DNA of 50,385 bases from Cytophagia bacterium (GTDB lineage: Bacteria > Bacteroidota > Bacteroidia > Cytophagales > Spirosomataceae): positions 1 to 50,385 of the forward strand of contig REAB01000078.1 in NCBI GenBank assembly GCA_004293645.1. Direction: 5' to 3'. Shown here in pieces: positions 42,834-50,385 of this stretch; the stretch's first letter is position 1; each line of letters begins with the position of its first letter. The position numbers and the translations under genes are program-made. The notes under the pieces were generated by a model. The model was not told the DNA's origin. It did not search any database and saw only the letters and a list, made by a program, of their open reading frames with translations.

Positions 42834-43904
42834 ATGTCAGACAAAAGCACCGAATTTCTTTACAAGTACCTTAATAATGCCTCGCCTACGGGCTTTGAAA
42901 GCTCAGGGCAGCAGATTTGGCTCGACTATTTGAAGCCTTACATAGACGAATACATCATTGACGTGTATGGCACAGCCGTGGGCGTAATCAATCCCGACCA
43001 GCCCTATAAAGTGGTGATTGAAGCCCACTCGGACGAAATTTCTTGGTTTGTTAATTATATTTCAGACGAAGGCTACATTTCTGTTATTCGCAACGGCGGT
43101 TCAGATGCTGTCATTGCGCCTTCGATGCGGGTGCATTTGCACACCAAAAAAGGGCCCGTGGCGGGTATATTTGGCTGGCCGGCCATTCATGTCCGCGATT
43201 TGGCCAAAGATACCGCCCCCAAAGTACACGATTTGGTACTTGACGTGGGCGCGGCCAACAAAAAAGAAGTAGAAGAAATGGGTATTCACGTGGGCACGGT
43301 GGCTACTTTTGTGGATGGCCTATTTGAAATGAACCAACGCTACTACGTGGGGCGGGCTTTAGACAACCGAATGGGTGGTTTTATGATTGCCGAAGTAGCC
43401 CGCAGATTGAAAGAAAACGACGTAAAACTGCCTTTTACGCTGTATGTGGTTAATTCGGTGCAAGAAGAAATAGGCTTGCGCGGGGCTGAGATGATTTCGC
43501 GCCGCCTCAAACCCGATTTGGCCATTTGCACCGACGTAACCCACGACACGCAGTCGCCGATGTACAAAAAGAAAGAACAAGGCGACATGAAATGTGGCAA
43601 TGGCCCCGTGCTGTGCTACGGTCCAGCGGTACAAAACAACGTCTTGGAAATGATAATTGGCGTAGCCGATGGCCAGAAAATACCTTTCCAGCGCCAAGCC
43701 GTGAGCCGCTCTACTGGCACCGATACCGACGCTTTTGCGTACGCCGCCGAAGGAGTAGCCTCCGCTTTGATTTCGTTGCCGCTCAAATATATGCATACCA
43801 CTGTTGAGATGGTACACAAAGACGACGTACAAAACGTGATAAACCTCATGTACGAAACCTTGCTGCAACTCAAAGGCAACGAAGATTTTCGGTATTTGAA
43901 GTAA
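42834..43904 (+). CDS. M42-family aminopeptidase
   Basis: 356 aa, the normal size. Zinc ligands fit the family: H65 in VIEAHSDEIS, D177 in GRALDNRMGG, the catalytic Glu in QEEIGLRGAE (E211-E212), D234 in ICTDVTHD and the last His in YMHTTVE. The family forms large tetrahedral assemblies that clip N-terminal residues from peptides in the cytoplasm (family knowledge). The start codon directly follows a heptad tract, so no normal ribosome binding site is visible. Confidence 0.92.
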   Translation: MSDKSTEFLYKYLNNASPTGFESSGQQIWLDYLKPYIDEYIIDVYGTAVGVINPDQPYKVVIEAHSDEISWFVNYISDEGYISVIRNGGSDAVIAPSMRVHLHTKKGPVAGIFGWPAIHVRDLAKDTAPKVHDLVLDVGAANKKEVEEMGIHVGTVATFVDGLFEMNQRYYVGRALDNRMGGFMIAEVARRLKENDVKLPFTLYVVNSVQEEIGLRGAEMISRRLKPDLAICTDVTHDTQSPMYKKKEQGDMKCGNGPVLCYGPAVQNNVLEMIIGVADGQKIPFQRQAVSRSTGTDTDAFAYAAEGVASALISLPLKYMHTTVEMVHKDDVQNVINLMYETLLQLKGNEDFRYLK

Positions 43905-43936
43905 AATGTAGTGCCGCCAATAACGGGTTCTTAATT

Positions 43937-44085
43937 ATAAGTAGTTGGGCAGAAATAGGCGGTTCGCCGCCGCCATTATATTATTTTTGATTTGTAATAA
44001 AGGGTAATTTGGTAATAACAAATTGATAAACAGGAAGTTACAATAAATTATTGGTAATTACAAACAATTACCAGTAAGTACTTAT
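43937..44085 (-). repeat. Dispersed ~150-bp intergenic repeat, copy B (inverted)
   Basis: Read on the minus strand it begins ATAAGTACTTACTGGTAATT and ends GCCTATTTCTGCCCAACTACTTAT, aligning over its whole length with copy A at 10187-10332. The middle, TTACCAAATTACCCTTTATT and beyond, is nearly identical. It fills the gap between the M42 peptidase and the aldo/keto reductase. Confidence 0.85.
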
Positions 44086-44106
44086 CCAGATGAACACAAT
44101 CCCATT

Positions 44107-44919
44107 TTGAAAACAATCAACCTCAACAACGGCCTTTCAATGCCTTTTTTAGGCTTGGGCGTATATGAACCCAACCGCGACCAAAACTTGGTAGAAGCCA
44201 TCGAATGGGCTTTTGAGATAGGCTATCGCCTCATTGACACCGCCGCCGCCTATCGCAATGAGACCGAGGTTGGATTGGCCATGAAAAACAGCGGCCTGGC
44301 GCGCCACGACCTATTTTTGACTACCAAAGTCTGGAACGACGACATGGGTTATGAAAGTACACTGCGGGCGTTTGACACAAGTTTACAAAAACTGAATACC
44401 GACTACGTGGATTTGTACTTGATTCACTGGCCTGTGCGCGACAAACGCCGCGACACGTGGCGGGCGTTGGAGTATATCTACGAACAAGGTGGCGCAAAGG
44501 CCATCGGCGTTTGCAACTATTACCAGCCTCATTTAGAAGAACTTTTTACGTATGCCAACGTCAAGCCCGCCGTCAATCAGTTTGAGTTTCATCCGTATTG
44601 TTTTTTGCCGCAGGAATTGGCCTTTTGTCGGCAGCACCAAATTCAAGTACAAGGCTACGCGCCTGTGGTGCGAGGCTGGAAAAACGATGATTTGCGTTTG
44701 GAGACTATTGCTCAAAAATACGGCAAAAGTACTTACCAAATTTTAATACGCTGGTCGCTGCAACATCAAGTTGTTACCATTCCTAAATCGGTAACTCAGC
44801 ACCGTTTGCGCGAAAATTTTGAAGTGTTCGACTTTCAAATTAATGCCGAAGATATGGCTTTGATGAATACTTTTTTTGACGATACGCGCGTGGCATGGCA
44901 CCCAATGGAATTTTTATGA
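44107..44919 (+). CDS. Aldo/keto reductase
   Basis: 270 aa from a TTG start; the only nearby ATG (44090) is in another frame that ends at 44110. The TIM-barrel signature is present: NGLSMPFLGLGVY and the catalytic tetrad D44, Y49 (DTAAAY), K74 (TTKVW) and H107 (LIHWPV). The NADPH-binding part is IPKSVTQHRLREN near the C-terminus. It reduces aldehydes or ketones with NADPH; the substrate is unknown. Followed 69 bp later by a DUF1080 gene, perhaps both in sugar metabolism (inference). Confidence 0.92.
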   Translation: MKTINLNNGLSMPFLGLGVYEPNRDQNLVEAIEWAFEIGYRLIDTAAAYRNETEVGLAMKNSGLARHDLFLTTKVWNDDMGYESTLRAFDTSLQKLNTDYVDLYLIHWPVRDKRRDTWRALEYIYEQGGAKAIGVCNYYQPHLEELFTYANVKPAVNQFEFHPYCFLPQELAFCRQHQIQVQGYAPVVRGWKNDDLRLETIAQKYGKSTYQILIRWSLQHQVVTIPKSVTQHRLRENFEVFDFQINAEDMALMNTFFDDTRVAWHPMEFL

Positions 44920-44988
44920 AAATAAAAATCAAGTAAAAATAAGGCGTAACACTGCTTTAACAGTACAAATCTTATTCTTTTTATTTCC

Positions 44989-45756
44989 ATGAAATCTATT
45001 TCCTTTTTTGCTTCGTTTGTCGGTTGCTCGCTGGTGGTGGCGGGCGCTTTTGCCCAAGTAGGCGTGGGTGTCAAAGCACCCAAAGATGCCGAAGTGCTGT
45101 TTGACGGCTCGCGCCAGATGCTCGACCAAAAATGGACGTATTGGAAAGGGCCGCGCTTGGCCGCCACGCTGCCCATCAAATGGCAAATTGTGAAAGACCC
45201 CGCCGACGGTGGCAATGCCGTAAGTACCAACGACCCCGCGTCGGCGGGTGGTAAATATGGTGCTGCCGACATTGTAACCAAACAGCAATTCCGCGATTTT
45301 AGACTCCACATTGAGTTTTTGATACCCACCAAAGGCGGCAACAGCGGCGTTTATTTGCAAAATCGCCACGAAATTCAAGTACTCGACGGCGATACCACTA
45401 CCCACGGCATGGGGGCGGTTATCAACGAAAGCCCTTCTGCTTATTTTGCTTACAACGGCCTCGGCAAATGGAACGCCTACGACGTGGTGTATCGGGCGGC
45501 GCGCTTTAAAGATGGAAAGCGGGTGCAAAAAGCCCTCGTAACGCTGTATTTTAACGGCAAAAAAGCCCACAAAAACTTCGCTATCAACCAAGTATGGGGC
45601 GGCGAGTTTTCGGGTATTGATGGCGGCAACGACAACGGCAAAGGCATCACCGACACCCCTGGCGGCCTCAAACTCCAAGCCGAAGGCCACGACGTGCTTT
45701 ACCGCAATATTTGGGTAAAAAAACTTGACCTCAAACAAGCCCAAACCGATTTTTAG
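44989..45756 (+). CDS. Secreted DUF1080 / 3-keto-disaccharide-hydrolase-domain protein
   Basis: 255 aa. A signal peptide (~1-22, ending AFAQ) is followed by a jelly-roll domain: DAEVLFDGSRQMLDQKWTYW, DFRLHIEFLIP, GGNSGVYLQNRHEIQVLD and GGLKLQAEGHDVLYRNIWVK. This is the DUF1080 family, members of which cleave 3-keto-glycosides or bind glycans. It is probably periplasmic or surface-exposed and acts on a plant-type carbohydrate. The family is expanded in soil and freshwater Bacteroidota. Confidence 0.9.
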   Translation: MKSISFFASFVGCSLVVAGAFAQVGVGVKAPKDAEVLFDGSRQMLDQKWTYWKGPRLAATLPIKWQIVKDPADGGNAVSTNDPASAGGKYGAADIVTKQQFRDFRLHIEFLIPTKGGNSGVYLQNRHEIQVLDGDTTTHGMGAVINESPSAYFAYNGLGKWNAYDVVYRAARFKDGKRVQKALVTLYFNGKKAHKNFAINQVWGGEFSGIDGGNDNGKGITDTPGGLKLQAEGHDVLYRNIWVKKLDLKQAQTDF

Positions 45757-45876
45757 TGGGCCAGAATCAAAATCAAATTTGCGATTGTCAAACGTTTGCG
45801 CGTTATTGGTTGTTATATCATTAGATGTCTGCCTGTTTTCAACACACAGCCTGTTACCAACTAAACCAAACAACAC

Positions 45877-47109
45877 TTGACTTTCCAAGATTTCGACTTC
45901 GACGACCAGCTTGTAGATGGCTTACTTTCAATGGGCTACACCAAGCCCACTCCCATTCAAGCCCAGGCCATTCCGCTCATTCTCGACCACAAAGATTTGA
46001 TAGCCTGCGCCCAAACGGGGACGGGCAAAACGGCTGCTTATTTGTTGCCCATTCTGGACAAAATTATCCGTACGCCCGACGCGCAACGCCACCTCAACAC
46101 GCTTATTATTGCGCCAACGCGCGAGTTGGCCATGCAAATAGACCAGCAAATAGAAGGATTGGGCTATTTTACGGGTGTGAGTTCTATTCCCATTTATGGC
46201 GGCGGCGACGGCTCGGCGTTTTCGCAACAACGCAAAGCCCTCGAAGCGGGTGCCGACGTGATTATTGCCACCCCCGGCCGCTTGATTTCACTTTTGCAAA
46301 TGGGCGAAATCAATTTTAAGCACCTCCAACACCTCATTCTCGACGAAGCCGACCGCATGTTGGACATGGGTTTTCACGACGATATTGTGAAAATAATTGG
46401 CTACTTGCCGCCCAACCGCCAAACCTTGCTTTTTTCGGCTACGATGCCGCCCAAAATCAGAACGTTGGCCAAGAAAATTTTGAACAATCCCCAACAAATT
46501 AGCATTGCCGTTTCCAAACCTGCCGAAGGTATTTTGCAACAAGTGTATATGGTGCAAGACCACGACAAAGTACGATTGCTCAAACGCATTTTGAAAGAAG
46601 GAAACTATCCCAGTGCCATTGTTTTTGCTTCTACCAAAGAAAGTGTTAAGAAATTGGACGTTGCCCTGCACCAAATAGGCGTGGTGGCCAAGGCGTTTCA
46701 CTCTGATTTGGAGCAAAAAGAGCGCGAAGAAATCATGCGGGAGTTTAAAAACAAATCCCTGCCCATTCTGATTGGTACCGATATTCTTTCGCGGGGCATT
46801 GACGTAGAAGGCATTAGTTTGGTGGTTAATTTTAACGCCCCCCACGACCCCGAAGACTACATTCACCGCATTGGGCGCACCGCCCGCGCCGAAACCACTG
46901 GCACGGCCATTACGTTTATCAACGACCGCGACCAGCGCAAGTTTGCGGCCATCGAAGCTATGATTGGCAAAGAAATAACCCGCATCTCGCTACCCGCCGA
47001 CTTTGGCGAAACGCCCAACCACCACCGCCCCGAACAGCAAGGAGCCCGCAACAACCCGCGTCGCAAAAAAAACTACCGAGGCGGGGGCAAAAGTGGGCCA
47101 AAAATGTAA
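45877..47109 (+). CDS. DEAD-box RNA helicase
   Basis: 410 aa from a TTG start (no ATG upstream in frame). Motifs in order: Q motif PTPIQAQAIPLI, AQTGTGKTAAY (I), PTRELAMQI (Ia), TPGRLISL (Ib), LDEADRMLD (II), SATMP (III), IVFASTKESV (IV), GTDILSRGIDVEG (V) and HRIGRTARA (VI). The C-terminal tail is basic and Gly-rich (RRKKNYRGGGKSG), likely an RNA-binding extension. It is separated by only 2 bp from the DNA glycosylase gene. Confidence 0.94.
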   Translation: MTFQDFDFDDQLVDGLLSMGYTKPTPIQAQAIPLILDHKDLIACAQTGTGKTAAYLLPILDKIIRTPDAQRHLNTLIIAPTRELAMQIDQQIEGLGYFTGVSSIPIYGGGDGSAFSQQRKALEAGADVIIATPGRLISLLQMGEINFKHLQHLILDEADRMLDMGFHDDIVKIIGYLPPNRQTLLFSATMPPKIRTLAKKILNNPQQISIAVSKPAEGILQQVYMVQDHDKVRLLKRILKEGNYPSAIVFASTKESVKKLDVALHQIGVVAKAFHSDLEQKEREEIMREFKNKSLPILIGTDILSRGIDVEGISLVVNFNAPHDPEDYIHRIGRTARAETTGTAITFINDRDQRKFAAIEAMIGKEITRISLPADFGETPNHHRPEQQGARNNPRRKKNYRGGGKSGPKM

Positions 47110-47111
47110 CA

Positions 47112-47708
47112 ATGAGCCGTTTGCCGCTTTCGTTTTATGAGCAACGTAACACGCTCCAATTGGCCCAGCAGCTTTTGGGGTGTAAGCTCGTGTGCCACAC
47201 GCCCGAAGGCCGCGCGGCGGGCATTATTGTCGAAACCGAAGGCTACCTCACCAACGACCCTGCTTGCCATGCTTACCGCCGCAAAACCCCGCGCAACGCA
47301 GCCATGTTTGGCCCGCCAGGCACAATTTATGTGTATTTGATTTACGGTATGTATCACTGTATCAACGTAGTAACTGCCGATGAGGGCGTTGGCGAGGCGG
47401 TATTGATTAGAGCCTTAGAACCCACCGAAGGGCTTGATTTGATGCACTTACGACGCGCACACAAACAACCAGACAGGAAATTTAGCGAGCGTGAACTGTG
47501 CAACGGCCCTGCCAAATTGGTACAAGCATTGGATATTTCGTTGCCAAAGCACAACGGTAGCTCGCTCATAGACGGCGAAATTTTCATTGAACCACCCGTT
47601 TTGACCAACTTCGACACCGTAACTACGACCCGCATCGGCATTACGCAAGGGGTAGATTTGCCGTACCGTTTTTACGTAAAAAACAATCGGTTTGTGAGCA
47701 AAAAGTAA
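47112..47708 (+). CDS. mpg: 3-methyladenine DNA glycosylase (AAG/MPG family)
   Basis: 198 aa, normal length. Conserved parts are LAQQLLGCKLV, the catalytic-Glu segment IIVETEGYLTNDPACHAYRR, MFGPPGTIYVYLIYGMYHCINVV (base-flipping Tyr region), AVLIRALEPTEG and LCNGPAKLVQALDI. It removes alkylated purines to start base-excision repair. It lies 2 bp after the helicase stop, so the two share an mRNA; a functional link is not known. Convergent with the protease-like gene (11 bp). Confidence 0.94.
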   Translation: MSRLPLSFYEQRNTLQLAQQLLGCKLVCHTPEGRAAGIIVETEGYLTNDPACHAYRRKTPRNAAMFGPPGTIYVYLIYGMYHCINVVTADEGVGEAVLIRALEPTEGLDLMHLRRAHKQPDRKFSERELCNGPAKLVQALDISLPKHNGSSLIDGEIFIEPPVLTNFDTVTTTRIGITQGVDLPYRFYVKNNRFVSKK

Positions 47709-47719
47709 CCGCCCAATTG

Positions 47720-48139
47720 CTATTTTAATTTCATTTGAGCAAAGTAGGGGTGGTCGGGGTGCACGTCCAACTCTTGTCGTTGCGGTCGTATCACCACGTC
47801 CATGTCCTCCATCGGAATAGCCCCCAGCAGCGGCTCGTTGTCGCCAGGTAGCACCATGGCGTTGGTGGTGCAGCTACGGTTTTTAAATTTGAGTTCAATT
47901 GGCCCAACCACATTGTATTCAACAATGCGCCCATCGGCCAACTGCCCTTTTCTTTTTTCCTTGAAAGGCAACTGTAACTGCTCTTGAATGTTTTCGTTGA
48001 TGCACAAATACACACTTCCTGTATCTACGAGCATACTTACCCACATTCTTTTTACTTCATCTTCGCCAATGTAGTGTCTTTTGGCAAGAACCAAATCTTC
48101 GCCATTGATGAGTTCGATGTCAGCATATATTAAGCCCAT
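47720..48139 (-). CDS. Single-domain clan AA (retropepsin-like) aspartic protease
   Basis: 139 aa from the Met at 48139. An earlier start (48178) would overlap the sterol-desaturase gene by a few codons and adds a poorly conserved 13 residues. The active-site motif is MLVDTGSVYLCIN, with hydrophobic residues before DTG as in retropepsins. The C-terminus has MVLPGDNEPLLGAIPMEDMDVVI, a second conserved block. Retroviral-type proteases work as dimers of such a domain. No signal peptide, so probably cytoplasmic. Its start is 31 bp after the sterol-desaturase stop on the same strand. Confidence 0.82.
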   Translation of the reverse strand: MGLIYADIELINGEDLVLAKRHYIGEDEVKRMWVSMLVDTGSVYLCINENIQEQLQLPFKEKRKGQLADGRIVEYNVVGPIELKFKNRSCTTNAMVLPGDNEPLLGAIPMEDMDVVIRPQRQELDVHPDHPYFAQMKLK

Positions 48140-48170
48140 TTTTTTGCGATTTAATGTTTTTATAACTTTT

Positions 48171-49460
48171 TCAAACAATCATCTCTTCTTGCAATTGCGG
48201 CGCAGATTGGGGCAAATCGTGGGCAATATCAAACCGCACAAAAAGCCAAGTTACTACGGTAGCCAACACAAAATAAGCCCCGATGGCGTAAACAGCCCAC
48301 GGCAATATTTGGCTGATATTAAACCAATTGGTTTGATAAATCAATGCCAATCCCAATATATTTTTCGCAGTTTCCCAAATCCAAGCCTGCGGGTTTCGGT
48401 CCATGAGTTCGCTGTAAGCATAAACGCTCAACAAAATAAAAGCACCATACCCAAAAATAGCGGGTGTGCCAATGTGAACCATGTCTGTAAAAAGATGGTT
48501 GATGAGCGCAAACGTAAACAAAAACTGCGTCCACGTCCAGATGAGCAGCCATTTAGAAGCCTTGGGCGCGTATTTTTCAAATTGATAGACATCGTCTATT
48601 TTTTTGACGGGATATTGCGCGGCTACGTCGGCAGGCCGCCAGCCCGTGGGCATAAACCAGAGTCGCAACTTGTCGCGCCAGCTGTTGGTGCGGTAGGCAT
48701 CTTGAATGAGCAACCACAAATGTAAAAAATTAATTTTGATGGGATTCCAGGTTTCAACGGGGCGAGTAATGCCGTAAACGGGTGGAACGTGGGGCAATTC
48801 TTCTTGAAAAGTGCCGAACATTTTGTCCCAAAAAATAAAAATTTGGCCGTGGTTGCGGTCTAAATACGCAGGGTTGATGGCGTGGTGCACGCGGTGATGC
48901 GAAGGCGTAACGATGATTTTTTCTAATACCCCCATTTTGCCAATATGCACCGTATGGTACCAAAATTGCGCAAACAAATGCAACGGCGCAACGACCGCAA
49001 TAACTGTGGCTGGCACGCCCAATAGCGCGGCAGGCAGCAAAAAGAAGGTAAACAAATTGACAAAACTCGAAATACTTTGCCGAAGCGCACAAGCCAAATT
49101 AAACTCTTCACTGCTGTGGTGAATGGCGTGTTTATTCCAAAAAAAATTGATTTGGTGCGCCATTCGATGCACCCAATAGCCCGAAAAATCGAGTGCGACA
49201 AACGCGATAACGTAAGCCCAAACCGACGATTCGATTGTATAAATTGCCCAATGCTGCACCATCCAGCCGTAAGTCAAGATAGAAACGCTCAAACCCAGCA
49301 CGTCTTTGATGGCATTGGTGTAGCCCGAACTCAAGCTCGAAAGTAAGTCCATTGCCCTAAAAGGCTCTTTTTTGACAAACCAAGCGTAGGCTTTTTCAAA
49401 CAATACCAGCAGCAAAAAAGCGGGCATGGCTATCAACAGTATTTTGGCATATTGTTCCAT
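48171..49460 (-). CDS. Sterol desaturase / fatty acid hydroxylase superfamily protein
   Basis: 429 aa from the ATG at 49460; the longer frame extends over unrelated intergenic sequence. Several membrane segments surround three His boxes: HRMAHQ, HAIHHSSEE and HHRVHH, which hold the di-iron centre of this family. It should hydroxylate, desaturate or cleave a lipid such as a fatty acid or an alkylglycerol (the family includes alkylglycerol monooxygenase-like enzymes). The extra C-terminal third with four more hydrophobic segments is common in the longer members. Confidence 0.9.
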   Translation of the reverse strand: MEQYAKILLIAMPAFLLLVLFEKAYAWFVKKEPFRAMDLLSSLSSGYTNAIKDVLGLSVSILTYGWMVQHWAIYTIESSVWAYVIAFVALDFSGYWVHRMAHQINFFWNKHAIHHSSEEFNLACALRQSISSFVNLFTFFLLPAALLGVPATVIAVVAPLHLFAQFWYHTVHIGKMGVLEKIIVTPSHHRVHHAINPAYLDRNHGQIFIFWDKMFGTFQEELPHVPPVYGITRPVETWNPIKINFLHLWLLIQDAYRTNSWRDKLRLWFMPTGWRPADVAAQYPVKKIDDVYQFEKYAPKASKWLLIWTWTQFLFTFALINHLFTDMVHIGTPAIFGYGAFILLSVYAYSELMDRNPQAWIWETAKNILGLALIYQTNWFNISQILPWAVYAIGAYFVLATVVTWLFVRFDIAHDLPQSAPQLQEEMIV

Positions 49461-49800
49461 AAAAGTAAGTGATGAATGTGCGACAAAAATAGCATTTTTC
49501 TGCTTAAATTTAGTCTTTTTCTGTATCGTATGGGCAGATTGATTGATAGTGATTGGCAAGAATCTAAATGGCACAAAGACTTTTAAAATAAGCCGCTGAA
49601 TGGCGCAAACGGCTGCCATACCAACTAAATAGCTCTCCATCAGCGAGTTGGATGCGGGAGTTGGGGCAAAATGTCCGCAATTCGGCCAAGTGCTTTTCTT
49701 TGAAAGGATAAGGTTCGGAAGAAAGAAAAATGCAATCGGGATTGGCCGTTTGGAGTTGGGCGGCACTGACTTCGGGATAGCGACTTAAATCACCAAAAAC

Positions 49801-49933
49801 GGCATCCTTCACGGAAATAAAAAATAGGCATTTTAAATCATTGACATTCAATTGTTTACAAGCCAAAGTGTCAACTACTTTTTAATGGTTATGAAGGAGT
49901 GTCAACTACTTTTTAATGGTTATGAAGGATGCC
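49801..49933. mobile_element. 133-bp miniature inverted-repeat element (MITE)
   Basis: Bounded by 11-bp perfect inverted ends GGCATCCTTCA (49801-49811) and TGAAGGATGCC (49923-49933), and flanked by the 8-bp direct duplication CCAAAAAC at 49793-49800 and 49934-49941. It encodes no protein. An 8-bp duplication and GG-starting ends recall IS1595- or ISL3-type elements (family knowledge), but the parent is not identified. A related end is at 60-92. Confidence 0.9.
49868..49929. repeat. 31-bp tandem duplication inside the MITE
   Basis: The two copies, 49868-49898 and 49899-49929, are identical: gtgtcaactact...atgaagga. The unit contains the subterminal sequence shared with the element end at 60-92, so one end of the element has been doubled. 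Confidence 0.95.
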
Positions 49934-50286
49934 CCAAAAACATTCCTAAAACCAGCTATTTGCAAGAGTTCATGGATAAAAGTGCCGCTCGCTGCCACCA
50001 TGTACGGCTTGCGCCAAATAAAATAAGCAACCGAAGGCGCAGGATTTACAGCAGGCGGCAGTTTTTGAAACGAAGCCTTGATTGCTTGAACCAAACTTTC
50101 GGCTGCTTCTGGTTTGCCAACCAATGTCCCCACTTGCTGAATCATGGCTAATGCGTCGTCGAAAGTTACAATGTCTGACAGCCAAATGGGGCAAATTTCA
50201 CGCAGTTGCTCAATGCCTGTTTGGTAATTTTCTTCTTTGTTGCCAATAATCAAATCTGGTTTTAAGGCGGCAATGGCCTCAACATT

Positions 50287-50385
50287 AAAGTTTTTGTTAG
50301 TGTAAATTATAGACTGGTAATATAGGAGATTTATTAATTTTGAGGAAATATATTAACCCTCAATAAAATGGCACAGATAGAAATA
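50287..50385 (+). mobile_element. Probable start of a second insertion sequence, cut by the window edge
   Basis: Homology to the cobalamin-binding protein ends about here and AT-rich sequence follows. An ATG at 50368 after a TGAGGAAA stretch starts MAQIEI before the window ends. I infer a transposase because it lies directly at the break point of the gene, with a start like those of some IS256-type transposases; only six residues are visible, so the family is open. Confidence 0.4.

Larger units (their letters stand above)
49564..50285 (-). pseudogene. Broken cobalamin-binding-type ABC substrate-binding protein gene
   Basis: Two fragments in the same frame. The upstream one (NFNVEAIAALKPDLIIGNKEEN..., ending GFRNVFG) and the downstream one (DLSRYPEVSAAQLQTANPDC...) are both typical of the helical-backbone metal-receptor family that includes BtuF (binds vitamin B12 in the periplasm). 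They are separated by a 133-bp miniature element plus an 8-bp duplication. Removing these joins ...FG-DLSRYPEV... in frame. The 5' end is also lost: homology stops near 50285, where a second insertion starts. As it stands the gene cannot make a full protein. Confidence 0.8.

Overview
The window looks like a piece of a Bacteroidota chromosome, most likely order Cytophagales (Spirosomaceae/Runella-like). This is inferred from gene content, not from a search. It carries a fused murF-alr gene, a short speA, a CNT nucleoside transporter, DUF1080, DoxX and sterol-desaturase family genes. Several starts are preceded by the TAnnTTTG promoter element of the phylum, Shine-Dalgarno sequences are weak, and several starts are TTG or GTG. 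No rRNA or tRNA gene was recognised.

Layout. 1-750: the end of an unseen mobile element, a small rhodanese, and an IS3-type orfA remnant. 750-4809: M48 peptidase, CNT nucleoside transporter, clpS and a sodium:solute symporter. 4821-5625: a PIN toxin/antitoxin pair between two related GC-rich repeats. 5709-8864: a large Cys-rich surface protein with a DUF11 domain. 9245-15918: ROK sugar kinase, a tightly packed EVE / secreted protein / rRNA-methyltransferase-like operon, a GtrA protein, an outer-envelope protein and thymidine kinase. 16135-21774: a short-chain dehydrogenase with an unusual active site, DoxX, a radical SAM/SPASM enzyme, ahcY and a membrane SGNH protein. 22254-26831: murF-alr, a conserved hypothetical and a DEAD-box helicase. 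26858-28083: the 5' stub of an M19 dipeptidase gene next to an AT-rich AbiGi-like phage-defence gene. 28099-32823: glpK, speA, a small lipoprotein, a HAD phosphatase and an Lrp regulator. 32833-37854: a PDZ/alpha-beta-hydrolase protein that lacks its nucleophile, a lipoprotein, DoxX, an ATP-grasp enzyme and an FtsX-type permease. 37944-42620: a five-gene, mostly overlapping operon for a surface sugar (FdtA-like cupin, DegT aminotransferase, GT2, methyltransferase, GT-C-like membrane protein). 42834-49460: M42 peptidase, aldo/keto reductase, DUF1080, a helicase and alkyladenine glycosylase pair, a single-domain retropepsin and a sterol-desaturase family protein. 49564-50385: a cobalamin-binding-protein gene broken twice by insertions.

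The most unusual signal is in the intergenic DNA. At least ten separate tracts are built from degenerate 7-bp units. Their sequences mostly differ but the period is the same, and several abut start codons. One tract lies inside a gene and encodes the hydrophobic core of its signal peptide as a seven-residue repeat. Other dispersed repeats include two GCGGAT-rich palindromes, a ~150-bp repeat containing TAAGTACTTA, and GTAGCAACGCCA hairpins. A 133-bp miniature transposable element with 11-bp inverted ends and an 8-bp target duplication interrupts the cobalamin-binding-protein gene, and its precise removal would restore the frame there. The genome therefore appears to be under active small-repeat turnover.
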